From PoT sp049331405 (GTDB lineage: Bacteria; Planctomycetota; Planctomycetia; Isosphaerales; Isosphaeraceae), in the NCBI RefSeq assembly GCF_049331405.1, contig NZ_CP186274.1, positions 1,054,001-1,118,000 on the forward strand: 64,000 nucleotides of DNA, given 5' to 3'. Below are positions 39,901 through 48,295 of the stretch, piece after piece; positions within the stretch are counted from its first letter, which is position 1; every line of letters starts with the position of its first letter. Both the position numbers and the translations under genes were made by a program. The notes under the pieces were generated by a model that saw only the letters and a list, made by a program, of their open reading frames with translations, had not been told where the DNA came from and ran no database searches.

Positions 39901-41559
39901 GTTCATGACGACCTTCTCGCGGATCGGGTCGATCGGCGGGTTGGTCACCTGGGCGAACAATTGCTTGAAGTAATGATAAAGCAACTGGCTCCGGTGGCTG
40001 AGCACGGCGAGCGGGGTGTCGGTCCCCATGCTCGAGACCGGCTCCTTGCCGTCCTGGGCCATTGGCAAGAGGACGCGGCCGATGTCCTCCTGGGTGTAGC
40101 CGAAGACGAGCTGCTGGGTCCGCAGCCTGGCCAGCTCGAAGTCGGGGATGCTCGACGGTTCGGGCAGGTCCTCGGGCCGGAGCATGTTGGCCTTGAGCCA
40201 GTCGGCGTAGGGACGCCTGGCGGCGATCTCCGACTTGATCTCGAGGTCGCCGATGATCTTGCCCCGGACCGTGTCGACCAGGAAGAGCTTGCCCGGCTGG
40301 AGCCGCCCCTTGAGCTTGATCTCGTCGGGCGCGATGGGCAGGACGCCGACCTCGCTGGCCATGATGACGAGGTCATCCTTGGTGACGACGTAGCGGCTCG
40401 GGCGCAGGCCGTTGCGGTCGAGCGTGGCGCCGATGAGCGAGCCGTCGGTGAAGATCAGGCTGGCGGGGCCGTCCCAGGGCTCCATCAGGCAGCGGTGGTA
40501 CTGGTAGAAGGCCCGGATCGCCGGGTCGAGGTCGTGCTGGCCTTCATAGGCCTCGGGAACGAGGGTCATCATCGTATGCGGCAGGCTGCGGCCGGAGCGG
40601 TACAGGAGCTCCACCGCCTGGTCGAGCACGGCCGAGTCGCTCAACCCCTCGAACTCGAGCGGCAGGATCTTCTCGAGTTCGGGGCCCAGCAGGCCGGCCT
40701 TCATCCGGGGCTGGCGGGCGCTCAGCCAGTTGGCGTTCCCCTTGAGCGTGTTGATCTCGCCGTTGTGCGCGAGCAGGTGGAACGGCTGGGCGAGGCCCCA
40801 CTGCGGCGACGTGTTCGTGCTGTATCGGCTGTGCACGAGCGCCAGGGCCGAGGTCATCTCCGGGCGTTCGAGGTCGGGGAAGTAGTCGGAGAGCTGGTCG
40901 GGCTTGAGCATCCCCTTGTAGATGATCGTCCGCGAGCTGCAACTCGCCACCGCGAACCAGAGCGGATCTTCCTGAGCCCCCTCGGTGGCGCACCAGACCT
41001 CGGCGCGTCGCCTGATGACGTAGAGGGCGCGCTCGAAGGCCTCCTGATCCGCCGTATTCTTCCCCCTGGCGATGAGCAACTGCTCCATCACCGGCTCTCG
41101 CGAGCGGGCGAGCCAGCCGATGGCCGCCGAGCGGACCGGGACGGGCCTCCAGCCGAGGACGATCTGCCCCTGCTCATGCACGAGGGCTTCCAGCGTGCGC
41201 TGGCAGACGAGGCGCTCGGCCCCTCCCTTGGGCAGGAACACGAAGGCGACACCGTACGAGCCGACTTCCGGCAGCGGGACGTTGAGCCGGGAGGCCTCGG
41301 CGCGGAAGAAGGCGTCGGGCATCTGGATCAGGATCCCCGCGCCGTCGCCGGTATCCTGGTCGCAGCCGCAGGCCCCGCGGTGCTGCAGGTTGCGGAGGAT
41401 CTGCAGCCCATTCTCCACGATCGTGTGGCTCTTGCGGCCGTTCAGGTCGGCGATGAAGCCGACGCCGCAGGCGTCATGTTCGAAGGCCGGGTCATAAAGG
41501 CCCTCGCGGCGGAAGAATGACGGGAGGGCGTACGAAGGGGCCGGGCTTCTCGGCTGCAT
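36973..41559 (-). CDS. gltB: Glutamate synthase large subunit (GltB)
   Basis: 1528 residues, normal length. The N-terminal nucleophile is Cys31 in EHDACGVGF after a 30-residue propeptide that is removed in the mature enzyme. Glutaminase (about 31-430), central, FMN-binding (SISKEAHEALAIALNRLGGR, SGYDGGTGASPLSSIKHAG) and GXGXG beta-helix domains follow in order. The [3Fe-4S] cysteines are in CIMMRKCHLNTCPVG. It makes two glutamates from glutamine and 2-oxoglutarate with GltD. The ATG at 41559 was preferred over an upstream in-frame start because the propeptide then has the usual length. Long open frames on the opposite strand are shadows. Confidence 0.97.
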   Translation of the reverse strand: MQPRSPAPSYALPSFFRREGLYDPAFEHDACGVGFIADLNGRKSHTIVENGLQILRNLQHRGACGCDQDTGDGAGILIQMPDAFFRAEASRLNVPLPEVGSYGVAFVFLPKGGAERLVCQRTLEALVHEQGQIVLGWRPVPVRSAAIGWLARSREPVMEQLLIARGKNTADQEAFERALYVIRRRAEVWCATEGAQEDPLWFAVASCSSRTIIYKGMLKPDQLSDYFPDLERPEMTSALALVHSRYSTNTSPQWGLAQPFHLLAHNGEINTLKGNANWLSARQPRMKAGLLGPELEKILPLEFEGLSDSAVLDQAVELLYRSGRSLPHTMMTLVPEAYEGQHDLDPAIRAFYQYHRCLMEPWDGPASLIFTDGSLIGATLDRNGLRPSRYVVTKDDLVIMASEVGVLPIAPDEIKLKGRLQPGKLFLVDTVRGKIIGDLEIKSEIAARRPYADWLKANMLRPEDLPEPSSIPDFELARLRTQQLVFGYTQEDIGRVLLPMAQDGKEPVSSMGTDTPLAVLSHRSQLLYHYFKQLFAQVTNPPIDPIREKVVMNTESLLGCESDLLAETPEHARMLRLESPVLLDADLAKIRELDRPGFVVRTLDTTFPRAEGEAGLETAMDRLCAEASEAVSAGATILILSDRGHDADRVPIPALLATSGVHHHLIREKLRTRCGIVVETGEAREIHHFSLLIGYGAGAVNPYLVFDTYQGLAHEEMLLDAQGNSLELKQALKNYGKAIDQGLLKIFSKMGISTLMSYRGAQIFEAIGLGHDLIRRHFTGTPSRLEGIGIDVVARESLIRHEIAFPGSPTAEEADLDGGGEHMWRRRGEYHMWNPETIQKLQHSLRKNEFASYKEFALAANDESRHQCTLRGLLEIRKGRKPIPLQLVEPAKEIVKRFFTGAMSFGSISKEAHEALAIALNRLGGRSNTGEGGEDPARFKREANGDWRSSAVKQVASGRFGVTANYLANAVEIQIKMAQGAKPGEGGQLPGHKVDNAIAKTRYSTPGVGLISPPPHHDIYSIEDLAQLIFDLKNSNPHAEVSVKLVAAAGVGTIATGVAKGYADRLLISGYDGGTGASPLSSIKHAGIPWEMGLAETQQTLVRNGLRGRVVVQTDGQFKTGRDVIVAACLGAEEYGFATAPLIAMGCIMMRKCHLNTCPVGIATQDPVLRAQFNGTPEQVVNYLFFVAEEVREYLSSMGFRTLDEIIGRPELLTPIDLSGHWKAKDLDLSPLLSRPDVPHGTPIRRIERQPDILAEQLDWELLESCKDALENQKRVQRTMPITNMNRTAGTLLSYFITAKYGEAGLREDTVDIQFNGSAGQSFGAFVTRGMTLRVRGDANDYIGKGLSGGKLIVAPPQESSFAAESNIIVGNVALYGATAGEAYFRGLAGERFAVRNSGAKAVVEGVGDHACEYMTGGTVVILGPTGRNFAAGMSGGLAFVYDPKGLFRDQCNLEMVDLVPVEDYKDVAQLSNLINRHVLYTGSTVGDAIVNDFSAALGHFVKVFPRDYRRVIEQSKIVQRQWELVNN

Positions 41560-42161
41560 GAGGCTATTCCGAGGGGTTTCCGCCCAAGGCGGCGGACGAA
41601 GGATTCGCGATCCCACCGGCAATCTCGTCGGCAACGAGAGATTCCGTCGGCTCGTGTCGGCCACGTCAAGCTGGGAACGAGTCTATACCAGAGTCGCAAC
41701 TCATATGCCACCATTAAAGCGGCAAGGCCTTCCCCTAAGTCAAGCCCGAGTAAGAAGATCTGCGGTAGATCCTCCGCTCGAGGAATTCTCGACAGGATGT
41801 GTTTGCCCAGGAAATGTGCAGCTGTGCCTGGAATGTGTCAGATGGGCTCATCTCGAGCTGATGCTCGGCGTCGAGGCAGTCTTTGTGCCTCGGAACGGGT
41901 ATCGGTCCGCACCGGGGATCCTCGCGGTTCGTGCGGCCTTTGTGCATTCGGGCGATGGCGATGAATGCGTCGAAGGATTCGATCCAAGATGGTGGTGGTT
42001 TTGTGAAATCTGCATCCTTGGTATTGTGAAAATGCTTTGAAAAATTCAAGTAAAAATCCGGTGCGTATGGCGGATGTTTTGATGAGAGCCGCGGGAATTC
42101 GCTTGAACTCGGCGGGGCGTTCGAGTCCATTGTGGGCCGCATCGATGTGTGCGAGGTCCTG
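41560..42161. other. Divergent intergenic region, 602 bp, A/T-rich near the ceramidase-like gene
   Basis: It holds the gltB promoter region (41560-41750) and the promoter of the ceramidase-like gene. 42001-42060 is markedly A/T-rich (GTGAAAATGCTTTG, CAAGTAAAAATCCGG), unusual in this GC-rich window. Open frames exist on both strands but have atypical composition, no RBS and no recognised motif. No riboswitch-like fold was recognised upstream of gltB. Confidence 0.45.
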
Positions 42162-43499
42162 ATGGATTGCTTCGAAAAGCCTGGTTCGACCCCGGAGGCG
42201 GCCAACGTGTTGCGTCGGATCGTTGTCTTGTCCGTGTGCGCCTGGATGATCGGGATCTTTGCCCAGGCGAGGGCCCGCGCGGAGATTCACGTCGGCGCGG
42301 CGACGCGCGTGATCACGCCCGACCCACTCTTGCCGATCTCGGGCGGGATGGGGGCTCCGAGGCCGGCGAAGGAGAAGAAGGGCGACATCAGGGCGAGGGC
42401 CCTCGTGATCCGCAAGGGGGATGTCTCGGTCGCGGTCGTCTCGCTCGATTTGCTCGGGTTCCCGTCGGTGCTGGGGGATCGCGTGCGGGCGAAGGTCACC
42501 CGGATCCCGGGGGCGAACATCCTGATCGGCTCGACCCACTCCCATAGCGCGCCGGATTGCTACGCCTTCCCCGATGGAAAAGGGGGGCATACGGGGGATC
42601 TCGCCTACATCGACTCCGTCTGCAACAAGGCCGCCGAGGCCGTCAACGAGGCCATCGACCGGCTCCAGCCCGCCTGGATCAAGGTCGCCACGGGGGAGGC
42701 GAGGGGGAAGATCGCGTACAACTACTATGCCCCCGAACTGTACGACAAACGCATGAGCGTCATCCAGGCCGTCTCGCCGCAGGGGAAGACGATCGCCACG
42801 CTGGTCAACTACGCGATCCACCCCGAGGTCCTCGGCAACGAGGTCGGGATCCTGAGTCCCGACCTGATCGGGCCCCTCTGCGAGACGATTGAGGCGAGGT
42901 CCGGCGGCGTCGCCCTCTTCATGAACGGAGCCCAGGGGGGCATGATCACGGCGGACAACCGCAACCTCGACCAGCCCAGCGACCCCCAGCGCGGCTACTG
43001 GAAGGATTCGAGGACCTGGGACGAATGCCTCCGGATCGGTCGGCTCATGGCCGCCGAGGCCTCGCACCTGATCGAGTCCGCCCCCATTCAGAAGGATCCG
43101 GGGCTCTTCTGCGACGCCGTCGAGGTCCGCTTCCCCGTCGATTCCGACGACATGTGGGCGGTGATCGTCCACTCCCCCTTGAAGTATCCCCGCAACAAGG
43201 ACCGCTCGGTCAATGCCCGGGTCAACCTCGTCAACCTGGGCGATGCGCAGATCCTCACCATCCCCGGCGAGGCCCTGCCGAACATCGGCTTCTACCTCAA
43301 GCGCAAGATGCGAGGGAAGCACAATCTTCTGTTCGGCCTGACCAACGAGGCCTTCGGCTACATCCTGACGAAGGTCGACTTCCGGAGCTTCCCGCGCTAC
43401 GACTACGTCTCGCGCACCTCGCTCGGCGAGATGACCGGCGAGATCCTCATCGACGAGGCGCTCACGTTCGTGAACAAGTCGCCGGCCCCCGATCGTTGA
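42162..43499 (+). CDS. Ceramidase-like secreted hydrolase (second paralogue)
   Basis: 445 residues. A signal peptide (VLSVCAWMIGIFAQARARAE) lies about 30 residues from the chosen ATG, so the true start may be the GTG at the NVLRR segment. The mature protein starts EIHVGAATRVITPDPLLPIS and shares the ceramidase-like N-terminal architecture of the gene at 2222, with putative metal sites in ILIGSTHSHSAPDCYAF and YAIHPEVLGNEVG. It differs clearly in sequence, so it is an old paralogue or a related family. ATG 42162 has GAGG about six bases upstream. Substrate unknown. Confidence 0.85.
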   Translation: MDCFEKPGSTPEAANVLRRIVVLSVCAWMIGIFAQARARAEIHVGAATRVITPDPLLPISGGMGAPRPAKEKKGDIRARALVIRKGDVSVAVVSLDLLGFPSVLGDRVRAKVTRIPGANILIGSTHSHSAPDCYAFPDGKGGHTGDLAYIDSVCNKAAEAVNEAIDRLQPAWIKVATGEARGKIAYNYYAPELYDKRMSVIQAVSPQGKTIATLVNYAIHPEVLGNEVGILSPDLIGPLCETIEARSGGVALFMNGAQGGMITADNRNLDQPSDPQRGYWKDSRTWDECLRIGRLMAAEASHLIESAPIQKDPGLFCDAVEVRFPVDSDDMWAVIVHSPLKYPRNKDRSVNARVNLVNLGDAQILTIPGEALPNIGFYLKRKMRGKHNLLFGLTNEAFGYILTKVDFRSFPRYDYVSRTSLGEMTGEILIDEALTFVNKSPAPDR

Positions 43500-43663
43500 T
43501 TGGGGCGGAGAGGGGCGGATGGCCCCATCGAAGAAAAAATCCTTCCGAGGCGTGACACGCCGCAGCGACCGTCTGCGGATGACCTGGCAGAAGCGGCTCG
43601 CTAAGAGTCGCTGCGAAAGCCAAAGGATGTGTCAAGGCCCCTCGGATTAGGAAAGAGACTTCG

Positions 43664-44086
43664 ATGAGCGTCATCAGCAACGTCCGCCCCGTGATCCTGA
43701 CCGTCGCCGCCCTGTTCGCGACAGGCCTCGCCTCCACCTCGGCCCAGGCCCAGGGCTTCAGCCCGATCACGGGACGTTGGGAGGCGCAAACGCCCGGCGG
43801 TTCCTCGTACTACCACTTCAAGCCGTCGTACGGCACGACCCCCGACGGGGCCCTGGGCGGTCGGTTCTTCCACGGCGAGATCCGCTACGGCGGCGCCGAG
43901 TTCGTCAGGGCCCAGGGGCAGTACTTCGTCCGCTGGGTCGGCCCGAAGCGGTTCCTGGTGACCTTGCAGTTCGACGACGGCCGGGTCGTGACCGTCTTCG
44001 ACCACCTCATCACCTGGAACCAGATGAACATCAAGCACGGGCCGCGGCACCTGGCCTTCTTCCGGCAAGACCCGCGTCCCTGGTGA
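43664..44086 (+). CDS. Small secreted protein, function unknown
   Basis: 140 residues with a clear signal peptide (VRPVILTVAALFATGLASTS, cut after AQA). The mature domain is short, aromatic and basic: ITGRWEAQTPGGSSYYHF, GGRFFHGEIRYGGAEF, YFVRWVGPKRFLVTLQFDD. It resembles small beta-rich secreted proteins but matches no family I know. ATG 43664 is supported by the signal peptide; no clear Shine-Dalgarno. A terminator follows directly. Confidence 0.65.
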   Translation: MSVISNVRPVILTVAALFATGLASTSAQAQGFSPITGRWEAQTPGGSSYYHFKPSYGTTPDGALGGRFFHGEIRYGGAEFVRAQGQYFVRWVGPKRFLVTLQFDDGRVVTVFDHLITWNQMNIKHGPRHLAFFRQDPRPW

Positions 44087-44100
44087 CCAACGCTCGAGAA

Positions 44101-44146
44101 AAAAAGGGGCCTCCGCGATGGATCGCGGGGCCCTTTCTTCGTTTCT
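44101..44146. terminator. Bidirectional terminator
   Basis: AAAGGGGCCTCCGCGAT pairs with ATCGCGGGGCCCTTT (44120-44135) with two single-base bulges, flanked by an A-run on the left and TTTCTTCGTTTCT on the right. It ends the secreted-protein gene and the convergent kinase gene (stop at 44145). Confidence 0.7.
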
Positions 44147-46730
44147 ATCGCGTGGCGGGGGCGTTGGTCTTCGCGTCGGCACCGGCCTGAGGCGCATGCC
44201 TGGCGGCCTCGGCCTTGAGCGACTCGATCCACTCGAGGTCGCGACGCAACTCGGGGTTGTTGAGCTGCTTGCTGACGAGCTTCTTCTGGAGGGCGAAGGC
44301 TTGCTCGATCTTGGCCCGCCCCTCCTCCTCGTGGCCTTCCCGGCGATCCAGCACGCCGGACGCGGCGAGGTTGCGGACGGAGGCCGCCTCGAAGCGGACG
44401 ACCCCGGGGTTGCCCTCGCTGAGGTGGTTGAAGAGGTCTTCGGATCTGGCGATGTCTTCCCGGGAGTTGGTGAGCAGCCCCCGCCGGTTCAAGGCCCGGC
44501 CGAGCTCGGCCTGGAGGTCGGCCGCCCCCGGTTGCTCGCGGATCAATTCCTCCAGGAGCTTGACGGCCTCGTTGAAGTCGCCGACCGCCTGCTTGCCGTG
44601 CTCGCTCTTCGGGTCCTGCCCGTGCTCGCTCTCGGAGTGCAGGAGCCCCAGGTGGAAGTAGGACCAGGCGAGGTCGGAGACGATGTTCCAGTGCTCGTAG
44701 ATGAGGCCGCTGGCATCATCCAGGATCGAGTAATCCTTCGGGATCGTCTTGTAGAGTTCCTTCTGCAGGGTAGCCGCCTGCTGGTGCGCCGCGATGGCCC
44801 CTTCGCGCTCGTGGGTCTCGTAGTCGAGGTGCCCCTGGTTGTTGTAGCTGCGGGCGAGCTGGAACTTGGCGATGTTGTCGGAGGCGTCGGTCTTGGCCAG
44901 CTTCTCGCGGATCGCCTTCGCCTTGTCGTACGAGACCTTGGCCTCGCCGTAGCGCCCGTTCTCGCGTTCCCAGTCGCCGATGTAACCGTAGCTCCGCGCC
45001 AGGTCGCTCTGGAATCGGCGGTCGTCGGGATACTTGTTCGCCAGCTCGATGCGGATGCGGAGGCCGTCGCGATAGCGGGCGAGCCCTTCGTCGAGCTTGC
45101 CGATCTCGCTGTAGTGGATGCCGAGGTTGTGATACGTCTCGGCGAGCTGCGCCTGGCGTTTCGGGTTGGACGGATCCTGGGCCGCGAGCTTGAGGCGCAG
45201 CTCGAGCGCCTCGTTGTAGGCGTTGACCGCCTCCGCCTTCTTGCCGACGAGGTCCATCAGGCGGGCCATCCGGTTCAGGACGTCGGCGACTTCGCCCCGG
45301 AACTTCGGGTCTTCCCCGCGGCGATCGAGGAAGTCCTTCTGCCCCTCGGCGAGGATGTTGAGCAATTCCATCAGCCGGGGATGGTTGCGCAGGTTCTTCT
45401 CGCTGAAGATGGAGACCTTGTCGATGACCTCGCGGGTCAGCTCATAGCTCTGCTCGGTCCGCGCGAGGGCCGACCGCAGGACGATCGAGAAGATGACCGA
45501 GGCGACGGCCAGGGGCATGAGGATGATGAGGGCCGTCGGGATCGGGTGCTTCCTGACCCATTTGGCGGCCTTCTCGACGAACCCCGAGCGCCTCGCCTTG
45601 ATCGGGTTCCCCTCGAGGTAGTTGTGCAGGTCCTCGGCCAGCTTCAGGGCGCTCGTGTAGCGCTGGGAGGGCTCCTTCTCCAGGCACTTGAGGCAGATCG
45701 TCTCCAGGTCCCTGTCGCACTTGGGGTTGAGCGTCCGGGGCTTGGGGGGCTCCTTGGTCGTGACCATGACGTGCAGTTGGACGAGGCTCTCCGCGTGGAA
45801 GGGGGGAGTCCCGGTCAGCGCCTCATAAAGCGTGGCGCCGAGGCTGTAGATGTCGGTGGCGTGGCCGGCCCGCGCGGGGTCTCGCCACTGCTCGGGGGAC
45901 ATGTAGGGAGGCGAGCCCAATCCCCCCGAGCCGGTCGTGAGGGTCCCGCCGCCGTTCTGCCCCAGGAGCTTGGCGAGGCCGAAGTCGGTGACGTACGCCT
46001 TGCCCGACTCGTCGATCAGGATGTTGCGCGGCTTGATGTCGCGATGCAGGACGTTGCGCGTGTGGGCATGGTCGACGGCTCGGGCGACCTGCTCGATGCA
46101 GCGAGCGGCGGTGCGGTTATCGAGCGGCTTCTTCTCGATGACGTCGGCGAGGCTCCGCCCCGCGACGTACCGCATCGCGTAGAAGTGCTGCCCGTCGACC
46201 TGGCCGGCCTCATAGACCGGGACGATGTGCTCGTGGTCGAGCCTCGCGGCGAGCTGGGCCTCGAGCCGGAACCGATCGACGGCCGAGGAATCGTCGAGCC
46301 ATCGGGGGCGGATCACCTTGAGGGCGACGTCGCGCTGGGTGTTGCGGTCCCGGGCGCGATAGACGATCCCCATGCCCCCCTCGCCGATCGGGCCGATCAG
46401 CTCGTAGGCCCCGATCCGATCCTCGCCGAAGACCGCGCGGATGATGGTGGCGTAGGCCGGGAACCTGTCGAAGTAATCCGAGGCCTTCGGCGTCTCCCCG
46501 CGGGTGGTCCGGAGCTCGCGCTCGAGCTGGAGGAGGTCGCGGAAGAGTGCAGGGCGCCTCGGGGCCGGGACGGAGTCGTCGGCCAGATATTCGTGGATAT
46601 TCGGGTTCTTGCCGTCGTGCCAAGCGTTTTCGAAGCGATCGCAAACCGCGTCGAGATACGGCTGCCACGAGAGCATGGAGTCGAGCGGGACGGTCATCGC
46701 GGCGGGGGTTGCGGGGCCCGTCTCGTCCAT
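44145..46730 (-). CDS. Serine/threonine protein kinase with TPR-like C-terminal region
   Basis: 861 residues. Kinase domain at about 105-375 with GEGGMGIVYRARDRN, ALKVI, HRDIKPRNILID, DFGLAKLLG and GSPPYMSPEQW, so it is catalytically complete (PknB type). A single membrane helix (PTALIILMPLAVASVIFSIV) near residue 415 separates it from a long helical TPR-like region (AYNEALELRLKLAAQDPSN; ARSYNNQGHLDYETHEREGA), which is typical of planctomycetes. ATG 46730 overlaps the sigma-factor TGA (TGATG), so translation is coupled. The pair suggests that the kinase regulates, or is regulated by, the sigma factor. Confidence 0.93.
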   Translation of the reverse strand: MDETGPATPAAMTVPLDSMLSWQPYLDAVCDRFENAWHDGKNPNIHEYLADDSVPAPRRPALFRDLLQLERELRTTRGETPKASDYFDRFPAYATIIRAVFGEDRIGAYELIGPIGEGGMGIVYRARDRNTQRDVALKVIRPRWLDDSSAVDRFRLEAQLAARLDHEHIVPVYEAGQVDGQHFYAMRYVAGRSLADVIEKKPLDNRTAARCIEQVARAVDHAHTRNVLHRDIKPRNILIDESGKAYVTDFGLAKLLGQNGGGTLTTGSGGLGSPPYMSPEQWRDPARAGHATDIYSLGATLYEALTGTPPFHAESLVQLHVMVTTKEPPKPRTLNPKCDRDLETICLKCLEKEPSQRYTSALKLAEDLHNYLEGNPIKARRSGFVEKAAKWVRKHPIPTALIILMPLAVASVIFSIVLRSALARTEQSYELTREVIDKVSIFSEKNLRNHPRLMELLNILAEGQKDFLDRRGEDPKFRGEVADVLNRMARLMDLVGKKAEAVNAYNEALELRLKLAAQDPSNPKRQAQLAETYHNLGIHYSEIGKLDEGLARYRDGLRIRIELANKYPDDRRFQSDLARSYGYIGDWERENGRYGEAKVSYDKAKAIREKLAKTDASDNIAKFQLARSYNNQGHLDYETHEREGAIAAHQQAATLQKELYKTIPKDYSILDDASGLIYEHWNIVSDLAWSYFHLGLLHSESEHGQDPKSEHGKQAVGDFNEAVKLLEELIREQPGAADLQAELGRALNRRGLLTNSREDIARSEDLFNHLSEGNPGVVRFEAASVRNLAASGVLDRREGHEEEGRAKIEQAFALQKKLVSKQLNNPELRRDLEWIESLKAEAARHAPQAGADAKTNAPATR

Positions 46731-47329
46731 CACGGGGCCTCCTCCTCAGGCGTGTTCGGCCCCTCCCAGAGTCTCCGGATCTCGCGGAGGCGCCGGTTCG
46801 TCCAGGAGAGGGACATATTGAACCGCTGGGCGATTTCCTCGTTGGTGTGGCAGCCCATCTTCATGACGGCGATCTCGCGGAGGGTCTCGTCACCGAGCTG
46901 GTCGAGCTTGACCCGGACCTCCTCGGTCCAGCTCGCGATGAATTCGGGGTCGGGGCTCTTGCCGATCAACTGGTCGATGTCCGGGTCGTGCTCGATCTTG
47001 TTGGCGCCCCGCTTGGCCGCCCCCTGCCTGCGCTGGAGGTCGATGACCTTCTGGGCTGTGAGGCCGACGAGCTTGACCCAGAGGTCGTCACGGTCGTGGA
47101 TATCGGGGAAATCACCACGTCGCGTCCGCCGATGGAAGCTCATGAACGCGCTGAGGGCGGCATCTTCCTCGTCCGCGACGATGAGCCGCCGCTGGTTCTG
47201 GAGCCGACGGCGGGCGAGCGCGACCAGGAGGGAGAAATAACGCTCCCAGATTTGCTGCATGGCGTTGGTATCGCCCTCGTTCAGCCTCCTGAAGGCCCTG
47301 GTCACCGAGCCACCGTCATCGGGCTCCAT
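46730..47329 (-). CDS. ECF-type sigma factor, planctomycete kinase-associated subgroup
   Basis: 199 residues. Region 2-like segment: MQQIWERYFSLLVALARRRL, DEEDAALSAFMSFHRRTRRG; region 4-like helix-turn-helix: LGDETLREIAVMKMGCHTNEE, IAQRFNMSLSWTNRRLREIR. The atypical region 2 and the adjacent Ser/Thr kinase fit the kinase-linked ECF groups of planctomycetes, which lack a classical anti-sigma factor and are thought to be activated by phosphorylation. Phospho-site not identified. Upstream lie two palindromes (47562-47587) on the same promoter region. Confidence 0.9.
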   Translation of the reverse strand: MEPDDGGSVTRAFRRLNEGDTNAMQQIWERYFSLLVALARRRLQNQRRLIVADEEDAALSAFMSFHRRTRRGDFPDIHDRDDLWVKLVGLTAQKVIDLQRRQGAAKRGANKIEHDPDIDQLIGKSPDPEFIASWTEEVRVKLDQLGDETLREIAVMKMGCHTNEEIAQRFNMSLSWTNRRLREIRRLWEGPNTPEEEAP

Positions 47330-47645
47330 CGCCTATGCCTCCCGGAGTGTCGCCGGACGAAGTGGGGGAGATAGCCTCTTCAACACAAATTATCATCCTT
47401 TGGCGATTCGTAACAGGCTGCGACCCCGAATCCAGAGCTCGAGGCAGCCTGCCGTCAACTCGACGGATTCGAACAGTGAGGAGTGGCCGGGACTCTCCCA
47501 CGACCGAAGTCCTTCGAATTTTCGACGCCCATCTCCTCGATACTCGTTCTTCGCGAAAAATGTGGGATGAAATCCCACCTCATGAGGAAATAAGGAGGAA
47601 AGCGCCTCTCGGAGTTGGTCGTACCGATTTTGGGGATCACTACGG
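47330..47645. other. Divergent intergenic region with two palindromes, 316 bp
   Basis: It separates the ECF sigma gene (minus) from the truncated sigma gene (plus). Two adjacent perfect palindromes: GTGGGAT-GAA-ATCCCAC (47562-47578) and CCTCATGAGG (47578-47587), sharing the base at 47578. They lie about 60 bases upstream of the plus-strand start. No other gene seen. Confidence 0.45.
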
Positions 47646-48038
47646 ATGAAGATGGCCGCCCGTGACTTGCAAGCACTCTTCGACCTCGGGGCCCTCGGCG
47701 GCCTGACGGACGCCCAGTGGCTCGATCGATTCGTCGCCCGCCGAGAAGACACCGCATTCGAGGAACTCGTTCGCCGCAATGGCCCGCTCGTCTGGGGCGT
47801 CTGTCGCCGGATCCTGAGGAATCATCATGACGCCGAGGATGCATTCCAGATGACGTTCCTCGTCCTCGCCCGCAAAGCGCATACGATCATCCCGAGAGAA
47901 AGGCTCGCCCCCTGGCTGTACGGAGTGGCCTATCAAACCTCGATCAAGGCGAGGGCTCGTTCGGCCAGGCGAAGCTCGAAGGAGCGGAGATCACGCCGAG
48001 GATGCTCAATCGGATGGCCTCTGACGCCAGGGCCTTGA
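47646..48038 (+). pseudogene. Truncated RNA polymerase sigma-70/ECF factor (region 2 only)
   Basis: 130 residues. Residues 1-105 align with the start of planctomycete WD40-linked ECF sigma factors: TDAQWLDRFVARREDTAFEE, LVRRNGPLVWGVCRRILRNH, DAEDAFQMTFLVLARKA, LAPWLYGVAYQTSIKARARS. After ARRSSKERR the frame becomes arginine-rich and stops; region 4 and the usual C-terminal domain are absent. The small ORF at 48002 overlaps it in another frame. It is most likely a decayed sigma-factor gene whose 3' part has been lost or replaced. Expression as a region-2-only regulator cannot be excluded. Confidence 0.65.
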
Positions 48039-48250
48039 AAGCTTCACTGGAGCGGGATCTCGAACAATTCGAAGACGAATACCTCCGATACCGCCGCATG
48101 CCTGCTGCCAAGGCCGAAGATCCTAATCGCCTCGAACTCGTGGAGAAGCTGAACGCCACCAGAACGGTATTTAACGCCACTCTAGATATGTGCAAAATGC
48201 TGCAAAGAGCCCTCGATCAATTGGATCCGACGATTGCATCGCTTTTATGA
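48002..48250 (+). CDS. Small coiled-coil protein or gene remnant, unknown
   Basis: 82 residues from the ATG at 48002. Strongly helical and charged: ASDARALKASLERDLEQFED, RMPAAKAEDPNRLELVEKLN, TRTVFNATLDMCKMLQRALD. The frame is also open upstream of the ATG through GQAKLEGAEITPRMLNRM, suggesting that the left end was lost when it joined the sigma-factor fragment. No family recognised. Overlap with the sigma remnant (48002-48038) in a different frame indicates a rearrangement junction near 47990. Confidence 0.45.
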   Translation: MLNRMASDARALKASLERDLEQFEDEYLRYRRMPAAKAEDPNRLELVEKLNATRTVFNATLDMCKMLQRALDQLDPTIASLL

Positions 48251-48295
48251 TGCTTCGGCTCGCATTGACGGTTCGATCTCGCCCGGGGTCTTGGC

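Noticed and set aside
35293..41520. A very long open frame on the plus strand across gltB and gltD
   Set aside because: It is antisense to two certain genes; the composition follows the third-position G/C bias of the minus-strand codons and has no recognisable domain.
41558..42205. Open frames on both strands in the gltB upstream region
   Set aside because: Atypical composition, no ribosome-binding site, no domain; the region is A/T-rich and most likely regulatory.
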